From NCBI GenBank assembly GCA_905479795.1, contig CAJQNX010000083.1, forward strand, positions 1 to 29,917: 29,917 nucleotides of DNA, given 5' to 3'. Positions within the stretch are counted from its first letter, which is position 1, and every line of letters starts with the position of its first letter. The DNA is from an uncultured Candidatus Midichloriaceae bacterium (GTDB lineage: Bacteria > Pseudomonadota > Alphaproteobacteria > Rickettsiales > Midichloriaceae). Position numbers and translations under genes: made by a program. The notes beneath the pieces are model-generated. The model was not told the origin of the DNA and made no database searches. It saw nothing but the letters and a program-made list of their open reading frames with translations. This document shows, in pieces, positions 8,639 through 18,231 of this stretch.

Positions 8639-11470
8639 TTATTCAAATGCTTTTTTCAAAAATTTACTTAATTCTTCAAGATGTAATTTCATATATCCTG
8701 CTGCAGGAGATGCGGATTCATCTCTACCAACATATTCCACTTCTAATTTACTGCCAAGCTCTTTTAAAACTTCTTCAAATTTTGGCTTAATATAATGCCA
8801 AGCTCCCATGTTTTTATGCTCTTCTTGACACCAAATAATTTGCTTTGCGTTTTTATATTTATCTAGTTGCTCCAATATCTCTCTTTTAGCGTATGGATAA
8901 AGCTCTTCTAATCTAACCAGAGCTACATTATTTTTTTCCTGCTTTTCTCTTTCTTCAAATAAATCATAATACACCTTGCCACTACAAAATATCACCTTCT
9001 CAACTTTATCTACTTCCTTAAAATCGTCCTCTATTAATGATTTGAACGATGTCCCTTCAGCAAAATCTGCCAATTTTGAAACTGCCAATCTATGTCTTAG
9101 CAATGATTTTGGGGTCATAACTATTAAAGGATTTCTATAGTTTCTCAAAGCTTGCCTTCTAAGTAAATGAAAAATTGACGCAGGTGTTGTGCAATTTGCA
9201 ATAGTAATATTATTGTTTGCACCAAGCTGTAAAAATCTTTCAAGTCTTGCAGAGCTATGCTCTGGTCCCTGACCTTCGTAACCATGTGGTAAAAGTAAAA
9301 CAAGTCCACTCATCCTCAACCACTTATCTTTACCAGAAACTAAATATTGATCAATAACCATCTGAGCACTATTTGCAAAATCACCAAATTGAGCTTCCCA
9401 AATAACCAATGTATTAGGGCTGGAATAACTATAACCATATTCAAAACCCATAACCGCCAATTCAGATAAAATGCTGTTATGAATCTCAATATTTCCACCT
9501 TGATTATTTTCCAAGTTATTTAATGGGATATATTTCCGCTCGCTCTCCTGATCAACTAAAACCGCATGACGATGTGAAAACGTACCTCTTTCAACGTCCT
9601 CACCAGTAAATCTGATATCACAACCATCTTTTAGTAATGATGCATATGCCAATGTCTCTCCCATTCCCCAATCTATACCATCACCTGTATCCAGCATTTG
9701 CTTTCTACCATTCAGCAATCTTTCTACTTTTTTATTTAATTTAAGATCATCTGGTACATTTGTTAAGGGGTCGCTCAAATTTTTCAATTCTCCAGATTTT
9801 ACACCAGTAACTATATGACTGTTGTTATCAGTTAAAAATTCATCAAAACCTTCCCAATTATTTTTAAGCCAGTCAGCTTCTTGAGGTTTATAACTATTTG
9901 ATAACTCAAACTCATTATTTAAAAATTCTTTAAATTCTTTTTTATTTTTCTGAATTAAGTCCTTATTGATATTCCCCTTATCCAATAACTTTGAAAAATA
10001 AAGCTCTGAAGGACTTTTGTGCGCATGAATAACATTATACATCTTAGGTTGGGTAAACATTGGCTCATCACCTTCGTTATGTCCATATTTTCTGTAACAT
10101 ACAATATCAATAAATACATCTTTTTTAAATTTAGAACGGTATTTTGCAGCAATCCTACTAACATATGCAATAGCTTCAGGATCATCCCCATTAACATGGA
10201 AAATAGGCGCGCTAATCATTTTAGCTATATCCGTACAATACCTTGAAGACCTACCATCTGAGGCATTTGTAGTAAATCCAATTTGATTATTCGTTATTAT
10301 ATGTATAGTTCCACCTATATCATATGCTTTTGTTCCTGCTAAAGCCAAAGATTCCATTACTGAACCTTGCCCACTAAAAGCAGCATCTCCATGAAGTAAA
10401 ACACCCATAACTTTACTTCTATCCTTATCATCTATTAAATCTTGTTTAGCTCTCACCCTACCCAAAACCACAGAATTGACTACCTCTAGGTGAGATGGAT
10501 TAGGTGTAAGTGTCAAGTGCATATCTTTTCCATCAATTTGAATATCTGAAGATGACCCAACATGATATTTGACATCACCTGGCAAATTGAGATTATCAGG
10601 TATAAACACCCCTCCTTTGAATTCGGAAAAAACAACATGATAGGGTTTTCTCATAACCTTTGTCAAAATACTTAGCCTACCTCTATGAGCCATTCCAAAA
10701 ATCATTTCTTCAATATTATTTTTAGCAGATATCTGGATAATTTCCTCAATTGCTGTAACTGTTCCTTCGCCACCCTCAATTGAAAAACGTTTAGCTCCTG
10801 GAAATTTTGTATGGAGATACTCCTCGAACATCCCAACTTTTACCAAACTATCTAAAATTTCAAGCTCTTTCTCTTTACCAAGATTTATAACACCTACATC
10901 ATTTTCAATCTCTATCCTCAACCATTCCCTCTCTTGCAAATCATCCATATGAGCAAACTCTATTGCAAACCTTCCACTGTAAGTATTTATTAGATTTTGA
11001 TAGAGCTTTTTTAGTGGCATTTCATTTTGTCCAAAAGCTCCACCTACATATACTTGTTGCTCCAACTCCTCCTCTTTAATTCCATAGTTTTTATAATCCA
11101 ACTCTCTAGGAAAACTTTTATCACTCATGTTTAAAGGGTCTAACTTTACCGCTGTATGCCCATACGATCTAAAGACCTCTATTAATTTACCTATTTTTAG
11201 TGAAAGATCATTAGTGTTACTCGGATTGGCTTTTTCTTTTTTAACATTATTACTGACTTTATCTTGATAACCTATAATCTTATTACCTTTTTTCTTCCAA
11301 CTTGGTCCTGAAAAAAAACTTCTAAAATCATCATTACTTGTTTCTAATTCAGAAAAATACTCCTTCCAGCTTTCATCAACTGAATCTGGATTTTTCAGGT
11401 ACTCATTGTATAGTTCTTCTATAAATAAAGCATTCTGAGAGAGAAAAGAAGAATTTGAATTATCATTCAT
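8639..11470 (-). CDS. sucA: 2-oxoglutarate dehydrogenase E1 component
   Basis: 943 residues, close to the usual 930-945. The N terminus (FLSQNALFIEELYNEYLKNP) is the E1 segment that binds E2. The thiamine diphosphate site is seen in FGMAHRGRLSIL and HGDAAFSGQG (His360-Gly361-Asp362), and the C-terminal domain has GQGPEHSSARLERFLQL and PKSLLRHRLA, all typical of SucA. It decarboxylates 2-oxoglutarate and transfers succinyl to the lipoyl group of SucB. First gene of the sucA-sucB-lpdA-cysS operon. No good Shine-Dalgarno sequence sits right before the ATG at 11468-11470. Confidence 0.98.
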   Translation of the reverse strand: MNDNSNSSFLSQNALFIEELYNEYLKNPDSVDESWKEYFSELETSNDDFRSFFSGPSWKKKGNKIIGYQDKVSNNVKKEKANPSNTNDLSLKIGKLIEVFRSYGHTAVKLDPLNMSDKSFPRELDYKNYGIKEEELEQQVYVGGAFGQNEMPLKKLYQNLINTYSGRFAIEFAHMDDLQEREWLRIEIENDVGVINLGKEKELEILDSLVKVGMFEEYLHTKFPGAKRFSIEGGEGTVTAIEEIIQISAKNNIEEMIFGMAHRGRLSILTKVMRKPYHVVFSEFKGGVFIPDNLNLPGDVKYHVGSSSDIQIDGKDMHLTLTPNPSHLEVVNSVVLGRVRAKQDLIDDKDRSKVMGVLLHGDAAFSGQGSVMESLALAGTKAYDIGGTIHIITNNQIGFTTNASDGRSSRYCTDIAKMISAPIFHVNGDDPEAIAYVSRIAAKYRSKFKKDVFIDIVCYRKYGHNEGDEPMFTQPKMYNVIHAHKSPSELYFSKLLDKGNINKDLIQKNKKEFKEFLNNEFELSNSYKPQEADWLKNNWEGFDEFLTDNNSHIVTGVKSGELKNLSDPLTNVPDDLKLNKKVERLLNGRKQMLDTGDGIDWGMGETLAYASLLKDGCDIRFTGEDVERGTFSHRHAVLVDQESERKYIPLNNLENNQGGNIEIHNSILSELAVMGFEYGYSYSSPNTLVIWEAQFGDFANSAQMVIDQYLVSGKDKWLRMSGLVLLLPHGYEGQGPEHSSARLERFLQLGANNNITIANCTTPASIFHLLRRQALRNYRNPLIVMTPKSLLRHRLAVSKLADFAEGTSFKSLIEDDFKEVDKVEKVIFCSGKVYYDLFEEREKQEKNNVALVRLEELYPYAKREILEQLDKYKNAKQIIWCQEEHKNMGAWHYIKPKFEEVLKELGSKLEVEYVGRDESASPAAGYMKLHLEELSKFLKKAFE

Positions 11471-11504
11471 TTGTCATCACTAAAATTTATCAAAATTTAA
11501 TTAA

Positions 11505-11533
11505 GTATTACTCCTATAGCCCTTAAAAATCAA
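11505..11533 (-). promoter_or_regulatory. Possible promoter of the sucA operon
   Basis: On the minus strand TTGATT (11528-11533) is followed after 17 nt by TAATAC (11505-11510), about 35 nt before the sucA ATG. The -10 matches consensus at only three positions, so this is a weak call. Confidence 0.3.
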
Positions 11534-11894
11534 GCCCGAATTTCTGCTATAAATTTTATTTACACCCTCCATTATTCCAATGCACTAATATCTGTTTTTC
11601 TAGAATCATTAGATATTTATAATATAAAAACTTTATTTAATTGAACTTAAAACTGTAAGTATGATTTATTCAACGTTAATTGAAATTTCATTCCAATTGA
11701 ACTAATATTTATATCAAATTAACTAAAACTGCAATTGACATATTTATACTATTTATGTACAATACATGAAGTTTGTTATGGGGTGCCTTTGAGTACATCT
11801 CTTCTCATATTTTCTTCCTAACAATTTTATCTATATCATTGTGCTTGAAGGTAACCCACCATTAAACTTACTAATTGGAAGTCATCATCGATGC
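11534..11894. other. Intergenic region with no recognised gene
   Basis: About 360 bp between the sucA leader and the end of hemJ. Very AT-rich, with no ORF longer than a few codons in any convincing context, no tRNA and no clear terminator hairpin for hemJ. I see nothing else to annotate. Confidence 0.5.
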
Positions 11895-12347
11895 TTAAAA
11901 CATCTTAGTAACCACTAAAAACACTATCCCAATCATTAAGATCGCTGGCACTTCATTGAATATTCTAAAATATCTTTCACTTTTTTGATTCTTATTATTA
12001 GCAAAATCTTTAACATATTTCGCCATTAAATGATGTGTAAATATTAAACCTATTACAAGCAGCAATTTTATATGCAACCAAACATTGCCTTTAAATCCCA
12101 CTATATAAATTAAAATTAACCCCGTCACCAAGCTTGATAAAAAAGCTGGAAGCATAATAAATCTTAATAATTTCTTCTCCATTATCTTAAATAATTTATC
12201 TGCTTCAGAGTCTTTTTGCACCTTTGTATGATACACAAAAATTCTTGGGAGATATAATAATCCAGCCATCCAAGCTATAATAGAAATTATATGAAATGCC
12301 TTTATAAATAAATAACTTTCAAATATTATACTTTGCATTTGTTCCAT
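11895..12347 (-). CDS. hemJ: Protoporphyrinogen IX oxidase, HemJ type
   Basis: 150 residues with four to five membrane segments. It starts with the family pattern IKAFHIISIIAWMAGLLYLPR (His19 in the first helix), continues with LHIKLLLVIGLIFTHHLMAK and ends with RIFNEVPAILMIGIVFLVV. HemJ (formerly UPF0093) oxidises protoporphyrinogen IX to protoporphyrin IX in the membrane, the penultimate step of heme synthesis; conserved His and Lys residues in these helices are needed in characterised members. It follows the AsmA-family gene by 88 bp and has its own extended -10 promoter, so it is probably transcribed separately. Confidence 0.93.
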   Translation of the reverse strand: MEQMQSIIFESYLFIKAFHIISIIAWMAGLLYLPRIFVYHTKVQKDSEADKLFKIMEKKLLRFIMLPAFLSSLVTGLILIYIVGFKGNVWLHIKLLLVIGLIFTHHLMAKYVKDFANNKNQKSERYFRIFNEVPAILMIGIVFLVVTKMF

Positions 12348-12375
12348 AAAAATTTAACAACCTTTTATTAATCTA

Positions 12376-12384
12376 ATTATACCA
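12376..12384 (-). promoter_or_regulatory. Extended -10 promoter of hemJ
   Basis: On the minus strand TGG precedes a perfect TATAAT (12376-12381), an extended -10 element, about 28 nt upstream of the hemJ ATG. No good -35 box lies 16-18 nt further up, which is common for extended -10 promoters. Confidence 0.45.
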
Positions 12385-12435
12385 CATTGATAGTGTTTTA
12401 GCCTTGCCACCTTTTTTAATTGCTGGCAATTTATT

Positions 12436-15177
12436 TTAGTTACTATTTGTTCTTAAATAATTCTCTAATGCCGAAACATCGACAACTGTCTTAGTATTTG
12501 CCAAGGTTCCTGAATTTGCTATATCTATTGCTATAGGGCTACTATTCTTAACAGGAATAAATGAAAATTTGGAATTGGCATCTAAAGCATCCTCTGAAAA
12601 GGAATATACTAAATTCAGCAATCCCGTTAGCCTCTCATTAGTTAATTTTAAATTTATCATTTTAGCTATCGAATTTTTTATATTTATCGTGCCACTAACA
12701 TTATCAAATTGAGTTTCTCCATATCTAGAATAATAATTTAGCCTTTTCAATTTATAATCAAGATTAGTCTGTAATTGCGGTATATCAGCCAACTCAACAA
12801 GACCCAACCCATTATATTGAATATTCCTACCTTCAATATTAACGCTACCAGTTAAATTTTGCCTAATTTCTTCTAAATTAATTCCTTTTGATAAAAAAAC
12901 TCCCGATGCACTCATATAACCAGAATTATTCTCATAATGTATCAATTTATTTAATAGCAAACTCGGATTGATATTTCCTAATCCAAGCCCCAATTGCATT
13001 GAATATATTGGTCGCAACATAGAAATATCTCCATTGGCTTTAACCTCTCCATTAAAAGCTTCTGCACTGATATTGTCAAAATTAATTCCTTGATTTTCAA
13101 TACTACCTGCCAGAGCAAAATTATCAAATTCAAAATCTTTAATGAAGAATTTATTTATATTAAAGCGAAAATTACCATCAAAATTTCTGAGACTGTAAAA
13201 ATTTATATCACTAATTTTTTCTTTATTTTGCCCAACCTTTAAAAGTTCTTTTTTATATCTTTTGCTAAATTTTTCTTGCGAAGGAAATAATAAATATAAA
13301 AATTTATCATGCAGTTCTGTGAAATTAAAATCAGTATCTATTAACGGTTTTATACCAGGCAAACTGAGAATAAAATGCCCAGAATATTTTCCATATTTAT
13401 GCTTAATATTTACATGATCTACCTTTAATCTATCTTTGCTAATATCTAAATTCACATGTGTATCTTGAAAAAGTTGTTTTTTAAAAATTAATTTGTCTAC
13501 TTCTAAGGTAAGATTTTTAAATCCCTTTTGGGTACGTAAAAAATTTAGATTATTTGTGTTTTGAGCAAATTTTTCTCCCGAATTGTCAAAGTCACTCTTG
13601 TAAAGAGTATACATCACATCATCAAATTTATCATCGAAGTTGAAATCATCTAAATTCAAGCTATCAGCTGATATTTTGGTATATAACTGCATCTTGTTTC
13701 TGCCAGGGTAATTTAAAGCTAAAATATTAGATATAAGTTGCGTGTTTTTTGAAGCAACTTGTGTATGATATAATTGCAATATATATGGCATTAACACAAC
13801 ATCAGACTTCAATAAAATTGGAGAATTATTAATTTGCTCTGAAATTTTACCATTGTCTTTCCACTCAATTAAATCCTTTGGACTCTCACTTGTAAAAAGT
13901 AAATGTCCTCTAAAAATAGGTATAGTTGAATTGCTTATAATGCCGTACGCAACAAATTTAGTATTACCTGGAAATAACACACTTAAATTGTTCACTAAAA
14001 TTTTTTGATTTTTAGTTGTAATAGAGGGCCAAGAACTAAATTCTAATTTAAAATTATTTATAGATTTATCATTTAAAATTATTTTATTAATATCTATATT
14101 TGTTGAAGAAGTGATAAACGTAGAGAATCCAAACTCTAGTCGTTTAGTTAAAAAATCCAATAAATCCATTGAATTGAATTCTGTTTTAGAATCCTTATCA
14201 TCTTTACCATAATATTTTAAGAATAATTGATCTAGGTTTAACTCTTCAATTGAAAGATTTAAATCTAATATTTTAGATTTTCGATAATAATTTACCCCCC
14301 CTTTAATATCATTAATACCCTCAGAATCTGTTATAAAATTATTTATTCTTAAACATTCTTTATTAAATTCAATATCTGCTTTAATTTTTTTAAAATTTTG
14401 CTTATCAAGAAATTGTTTAAAATCTGAAAATTTACTTTCTAATTTATTGTGAAAATGTATATTAGCAGTGCCTATTAATTTATCTGATTTTGCTTCCCTA
14501 CTTAACGTCGTATAAAAATGCAGTAAATTATGTTGCAAAGATATCATTATATTATCTGGATTTAAATCTCTATCTAAATCCTTTGATTCAATAAAAAGAG
14601 AATATTGTTCCTGATTTTCTGAAAATGTTGAATTTAAATCTAAATGGTAATTATCTGTATTACGAAATGTGATATTTAATTTTTCTATTGTTCTTTTAAC
14701 AAGGGCGCTGTCTTTATCAATCAACTCTAGCTCTGCATTTCTTAAAACTATTTTTGTGGAACCAGCACTAGATTTTAATAAAAATTTTCGAAGTATTTCA
14801 TAGTATCCCTGATTTTCTAAATCCAGTACTTTAATCTTTGCGTCATAAAGAGAGGTATTATATAAATCCAATAACTCCTCTTTGTTGAAAACCTTCAATA
14901 AATTAATTTTCATTTGAACTTTTGGTATAATGATTTCAGTTATCCCATCATCATTAGAATATTTAATATTAGTTATTGAAACCTTAGGGAAAGGAAGAAT
15001 TTTTATCTTTATATCTCCATTCAATTTAAAATTTATAGAATAATTTTGACTAAAGTAGTTTTGAATTTGTGGAAATAAAAAATTAAAATTCCATTGTATT
15101 AAAATAATATGCATCCCCAATAGTAAAGTTGCAACTATTGAAAAAATTTTTAATAGTTTCTTTATAATTTTAAACAA
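12436..15177 (-). CDS. AsmA family envelope protein
   Basis: 913 residues. One N-terminal membrane anchor (about residues 8-27) is followed by a long, mostly beta-type region facing the periplasm. The start of the mature part (FLFPQIQNYFSQNYSINFKLNGDIKIKILPFPKVSITNI) is the classic AsmA N-terminal pattern, and the segment around 730-850, including GSVNIEGRNIQYNGLGL near 780, matches the AsmA C-terminal region. AsmA-like proteins act in outer-membrane biogenesis and are thought to bridge inner and outer membrane for lipid transport. The frame begins with TTG at 15175-15177; a stop lies a few codons upstream and there is no ATG between, so TTG appears to be the real start. Confidence 0.88.
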   Translation of the reverse strand: MFKIIKKLLKIFSIVATLLLGMHIILIQWNFNFLFPQIQNYFSQNYSINFKLNGDIKIKILPFPKVSITNIKYSNDDGITEIIIPKVQMKINLLKVFNKEELLDLYNTSLYDAKIKVLDLENQGYYEILRKFLLKSSAGSTKIVLRNAELELIDKDSALVKRTIEKLNITFRNTDNYHLDLNSTFSENQEQYSLFIESKDLDRDLNPDNIMISLQHNLLHFYTTLSREAKSDKLIGTANIHFHNKLESKFSDFKQFLDKQNFKKIKADIEFNKECLRINNFITDSEGINDIKGGVNYYRKSKILDLNLSIEELNLDQLFLKYYGKDDKDSKTEFNSMDLLDFLTKRLEFGFSTFITSSTNIDINKIILNDKSINNFKLEFSSWPSITTKNQKILVNNLSVLFPGNTKFVAYGIISNSTIPIFRGHLLFTSESPKDLIEWKDNGKISEQINNSPILLKSDVVLMPYILQLYHTQVASKNTQLISNILALNYPGRNKMQLYTKISADSLNLDDFNFDDKFDDVMYTLYKSDFDNSGEKFAQNTNNLNFLRTQKGFKNLTLEVDKLIFKKQLFQDTHVNLDISKDRLKVDHVNIKHKYGKYSGHFILSLPGIKPLIDTDFNFTELHDKFLYLLFPSQEKFSKRYKKELLKVGQNKEKISDINFYSLRNFDGNFRFNINKFFIKDFEFDNFALAGSIENQGINFDNISAEAFNGEVKANGDISMLRPIYSMQLGLGLGNINPSLLLNKLIHYENNSGYMSASGVFLSKGINLEEIRQNLTGSVNIEGRNIQYNGLGLVELADIPQLQTNLDYKLKRLNYYSRYGETQFDNVSGTINIKNSIAKMINLKLTNERLTGLLNLVYSFSEDALDANSKFSFIPVKNSSPIAIDIANSGTLANTKTVVDVSALENYLRTNSN

Positions 15178-15266
15178 AATTTTAAATTTTTAATATACGA
15201 CTTATAGCTATATTAAATAATATTCTCCCCTTTTGTCTAGTGAAATGAATAAATAACAACAGTTTA

Positions 15267-15295
15267 TTGATTTAACAAAGTATTATTGATATACA
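15267..15295 (+). promoter_or_regulatory. Promoter of tRNA-Trp (and possibly ubiE)
   Basis: TTGATT (15267-15272) and TATACA (15290-15295) are separated by 17 nt, placing the start about 13 nt upstream of the tRNA. The tRNA and ubiE are 27 bp apart with no other promoter seen, so they may be co-transcribed. Confidence 0.5.
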
Positions 15296-15314
15296 CATAT
15301 TACCACATTACGAT

Positions 15315-15390
15315 AGGAGTGTAGCTCAACTGGTAGAGCGCCGGTCTCCAAAACCGGAGGTTGGGGGTTCGAAACCTCTCGCTCCTGCCA
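15315..15390 (+). tRNA. tRNA-Trp (anticodon CCA)
   Basis: A complete 76-nt cloverleaf. The acceptor stem AGGAGTG (15315-15321) pairs with CGCTCCT, one G-T pair included; the D-arm is AGCTCAACTGGTAGAGC-like; the anticodon stem CCGGT/ACCGG holds the loop CTCCAAA with anticodon CCA; the T-arm GGGGG/CCTCT has the loop TTCGAAA. The 3' CCA is encoded (15388-15390). Anticodon CCA reads UGG, tryptophan. Confidence 0.97.
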
Positions 15391-15417
15391 TTTATTAGAC
15401 AAATCATTTTTACTAAT

Positions 15418-16158
15418 ATGACTGTAGACTTTGGATTTCAAAAAGTAAAAAAAGAGGAAAAGGAAACTATGGTACAAGGTGTCTTTTCCAAAGTTGCAGA
15501 TAAATATGATATAATGAATGACATGATGAGCTTTGGTTTACACAGAAAGTGGAAAGATATTTTTATCAATGAAATTAACAGTTATGCAAATATGACTCTG
15601 TTAGATTTAGCTGGTGGAACTGGAGATATAGCAAAAAGATTTATAGATAAAGGTGGAAAAAATGCTATTGTTTCTGATTTAAATAAGGAAATGCTAGATA
15701 AAGGTAAGAGCCGAATTAGTAAAAAAATAAACAAAAGGCACATCAAAGACATTAAATGGATTCACTGCAGTGCAGAAAGTATTCCATATGAAGATAATAG
15801 CTTTGATTATTGCACAATATCTTTTGGTATCAGGAATGTGACACATGTAGAAAATGTTTTAAAGGAAGCTTTAAGAGTATTAAAACCAGGTGGTAAATTT
15901 TTGTGTTTAGAATTTTCAAAAGTTGATGATACCACAATTTCTAAACTATATGATTTTTACTCCTTTAAAATAATTCCTAAAGTTGGATCATTAATCGCCA
16001 ATTCAAAAGATTCATATCAATATTTAGTGGAAAGCATTAAGCAATTTCACAATCCACAGGAACTAGAAATGATGATGAAAGATATTGGGTATTTTTCTGT
16101 TAATTTTAAAAAACTTTTTTTTGGTGTCGTCGCTATTCATAGCGGATATAAAATATAA
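15418..16158 (+). CDS. ubiE: Ubiquinone/menaquinone C-methyltransferase UbiE
   Basis: 246 residues from ATG 15418. An open frame extends back to a TTG at 15361, but that lies inside the tRNA, so the later start is right; it also gives the usual family N terminus (DFGFQKV, then VFSKVADKYDIMNDMMSFGLHRKWK). The SAM-binding motif I is LDLAGGTGDIAKRF from about residue 62, followed by CSAESIPYEDNSFDYCTISFGIRNV and the RVLKPGGKFLCLEFSK block, both highly typical of UbiE. It methylates the demethylated quinone ring using S-adenosylmethionine, serving the respiratory quinone pool. No clear Shine-Dalgarno site precedes the ATG. Confidence 0.97.
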   Translation: MTVDFGFQKVKKEEKETMVQGVFSKVADKYDIMNDMMSFGLHRKWKDIFINEINSYANMTLLDLAGGTGDIAKRFIDKGGKNAIVSDLNKEMLDKGKSRISKKINKRHIKDIKWIHCSAESIPYEDNSFDYCTISFGIRNVTHVENVLKEALRVLKPGGKFLCLEFSKVDDTTISKLYDFYSFKIIPKVGSLIANSKDSYQYLVESIKQFHNPQELEMMMKDIGYFSVNFKKLFFGVVAIHSGYKI

Positions 16159-16812
16159 GCCCTCATATGGAATGCAGCAAGCTTTAATATCAATAGGGAA
16201 ACTAAAGAGTATATTTGCTATAAATATCGCAATAATGTAAGCACTCAAAAAGATAATTTCAAAAAAGCTAGAATATTTAGAACGAAACATATCAAATGAT
16301 AGTTGCTACTTAAAATTTAAAACTAGAAGGTATTATAACGCTTATCTTTTTATGAAGTGATCCCAATGCGTCAGAGCAAAATTGATTTAAAGGGATATAT
16401 AATTTCTTGACGAAGCCCTAGATCTTAAATAGAGGTGGTGCTAAAAAATTGGACAGGAAGGAAAGGATAAATTCTGACATAAAAAGTAATATCTAATGGT
16501 AAATCTTCTTTCTCCCCCTTTTCTTTCAATTGCCTTTATATCTTCATTAATCAGCTTTAGATCCTTTTTACATTTTTTTAATTTTTCATATATAATGCCC
16601 ATGATTAAGTTTATTTAATCTACATTATACACAGCAAGTATAACAATCAGGTTAATGTTCGTTAAATTGATGGAAAAAAATTTAGAGATAGCTAAAGGTA
16701 CCGCTTGTTGAGCTGTATTAGTACCTAGCCTACTTTATTTATAAAGAAAATTTATCCGCTCTAAGTCTTTAGGTTATAACATTCAATTTGGAAGAAAATA
16801 ATTCCCCGCCCG
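16159..16812. other. Long spacer, probably decayed DNA
   Basis: About 650 bp between ubiE and the end of gadB. No tRNA, CRISPR or recognised gene. A 75-residue minus frame overlaps the ubiE 3' end and looks like a shadow. The only other frame of note is the short ORF at 16441-16602 listed separately. Confidence 0.55.
16441..16602 (-). CDS. Short hypothetical ORF, 53 residues
   Basis: ATG at 16600-16602 opens a frame reading MGIIYEKLKKCKKDLKLINE and continuing with a charged helical stretch to about residue 33, then an odd Cys/Phe/Pro-rich tail that ends in CPIF. The N-terminal part could form a coiled coil. I recognise no family. The AAAAAATTGGACAGG stretch at its end resembles the style of an insertion-sequence terminus, so it may be the edge of a decayed element rather than a gene. 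Confidence 0.25.
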   Translation of the reverse strand: MGIIYEKLKKCKKDLKLINEDIKAIERKGGERRFTIRYYFLCQNLSFPSCPIF

Positions 16813-18144
16813 TTAATGACTAAAGCTTTGGGATTTAGTATGCTCTAATGCCTCCTCATTTGCTTTGCAATATTCAATAGATTTTTCTATGTCTTTTAAT
16901 AGCAAATCCGCCATTTCATAACTAAAACCTTCCCGTATTACTATTCTCATTACAACAACATCCGTAAGATTTTCTGGCAATGTGTATGCAGGAACCTGCC
17001 AACCAGTATAGCCGAGTCTTTCTGATAATAAAAACAAATTAAATTTAACATTATCTTTTACTTTCCAGGACACGACCGGTATATCATTCCCTTCGCTAAT
17101 GATATCAAATATATCGTATTTTTTTAAATTTTTAGCGATAGTATTCGCAATTTCCCTAGATTCTTCATGAATTTTTTTATAACCCTCAAATCCTAATCTA
17201 ACAAAGTTGTAGTATTGCCCAATTACCTGACTTGCAGATTTGGAAAAATTCAAAGTAAAGGTTGGCATTTTACCACCTAAATAGTTAACATTAAACACTA
17301 ATTCTTCTGGCAAATCTTTTTTATCTTTCCAAATCACCCATCCAACACCAGGATATACTAATCCAAATTTATGACCTGAAACATTAATAGATTTCACCCA
17401 TTTCAATCTAAAATCCCATTTCAAGTTTTTTTGTAAAAATGGGGCCACAAATCCGCCACTTGCTGCATCAACATGTATAGGTATTTCTAATCCGGTTTTT
17501 TTATTAAATTTATCAATTTCCGTGTTTAATTTTTCAATCGGCTCATACTCACCTGTAAATGTACTGCCTAATATTCCTACTACACCTATAGTATTTTCGT
17601 CACAAAGCTTTACAGCCTCCACTGGATCAATAATATAACGGCCTTTTTCCAAAGGCACTTGCCTCATTTCCACATCCCAATAATTACAGAATTTTTCCCA
17701 GCAAATTTGCGTATTAATTCCTGTAATTAAATTAGGGGTAAATGGCTTATTTCCCTTTCTTAGTTGCATCTTCCTTTTCATTGCAAGACCTGCAAGCATA
17801 CATGCTTCACTTGAACCCGTTGTAGAACATCCTATAATATTTTGTATATCTGGGGCATTCCATAAATTAGCAATAATTTCAACACACTTATTTTCTATAT
17901 CGGCAGTTTGAGGGTATTCATCCTTATCAATCATATTTTTATTGGCAACGTCACCCATTAACTTTGAAACTTCTGGCTCCATATAGGTCGTTACGAAAGT
18001 TGCTAGATTTTGTTTTGCATTGCCATCCAGTATTAATTGGTCGCTTATCGTATTATAGACTAACCTTGCTGGCAATCCTTTTTCTGCTATTTTGTTGCTA
18101 TGGGATTTTTGAGCTATTTCCCTATTGGTCTGATAATTTGTCAT
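16813..18144 (-). CDS. gadB: Glutamate decarboxylase
   Basis: 443 residues, near the 450-466 of bacterial Gad enzymes. Group II PLP decarboxylase signatures are intact: CSTTGSSEACMLAGLAMKR (PLP phosphate site), HVDAASGGFVAPF (the Asp that contacts the pyridine nitrogen) and VSGHKFGLVYPG with the PLP lysine at Lys259. It converts glutamate plus a proton to GABA and CO2, which in enteric bacteria protects against acid together with the antiporter GadC; no GadC is in the window. A strong Shine-Dalgarno site (AAAGGAG, 18148-18154) precedes the ATG, and a promoter is seen upstream. Divergent from clpB. The enzyme is not typical of reduced intracellular genomes, so acquisition by transfer is plausible but untested. 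Confidence 0.96.
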   Translation of the reverse strand: MTNYQTNREIAQKSHSNKIAEKGLPARLVYNTISDQLILDGNAKQNLATFVTTYMEPEVSKLMGDVANKNMIDKDEYPQTADIENKCVEIIANLWNAPDIQNIIGCSTTGSSEACMLAGLAMKRKMQLRKGNKPFTPNLITGINTQICWEKFCNYWDVEMRQVPLEKGRYIIDPVEAVKLCDENTIGVVGILGSTFTGEYEPIEKLNTEIDKFNKKTGLEIPIHVDAASGGFVAPFLQKNLKWDFRLKWVKSINVSGHKFGLVYPGVGWVIWKDKKDLPEELVFNVNYLGGKMPTFTLNFSKSASQVIGQYYNFVRLGFEGYKKIHEESREIANTIAKNLKKYDIFDIISEGNDIPVVSWKVKDNVKFNLFLLSERLGYTGWQVPAYTLPENLTDVVVMRIVIREGFSYEMADLLLKDIEKSIEYCKANEEALEHTKSQSFSH

Positions 18145-18203
18145 GATCTCCTTTTTGATTTTATTAAATCATAAATAATGTTTAAGTACAAAATTTATCA
18201 TAA

Positions 18204-18231
18204 ATAATATGCAAATGTTAAAATGTTGCAA
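18204..18231 (-). promoter_or_regulatory. Promoter of gadB
   Basis: On the minus strand TTGCAA (18226-18231) and TATTAT (18204-18209, 5 of 6) lie 16 nt apart. The TTGCAA box is palindromic and is also the -35 of the opposing clpB promoter candidate. Confidence 0.42.

Noticed and set aside
15361..15417. N-terminal extension of ubiE into the tRNA
   Set aside because: The extra 19 codons start from a TTG inside the tRNA-Trp T-arm and resemble no UbiE; ATG 15418 gives the normal N terminus.
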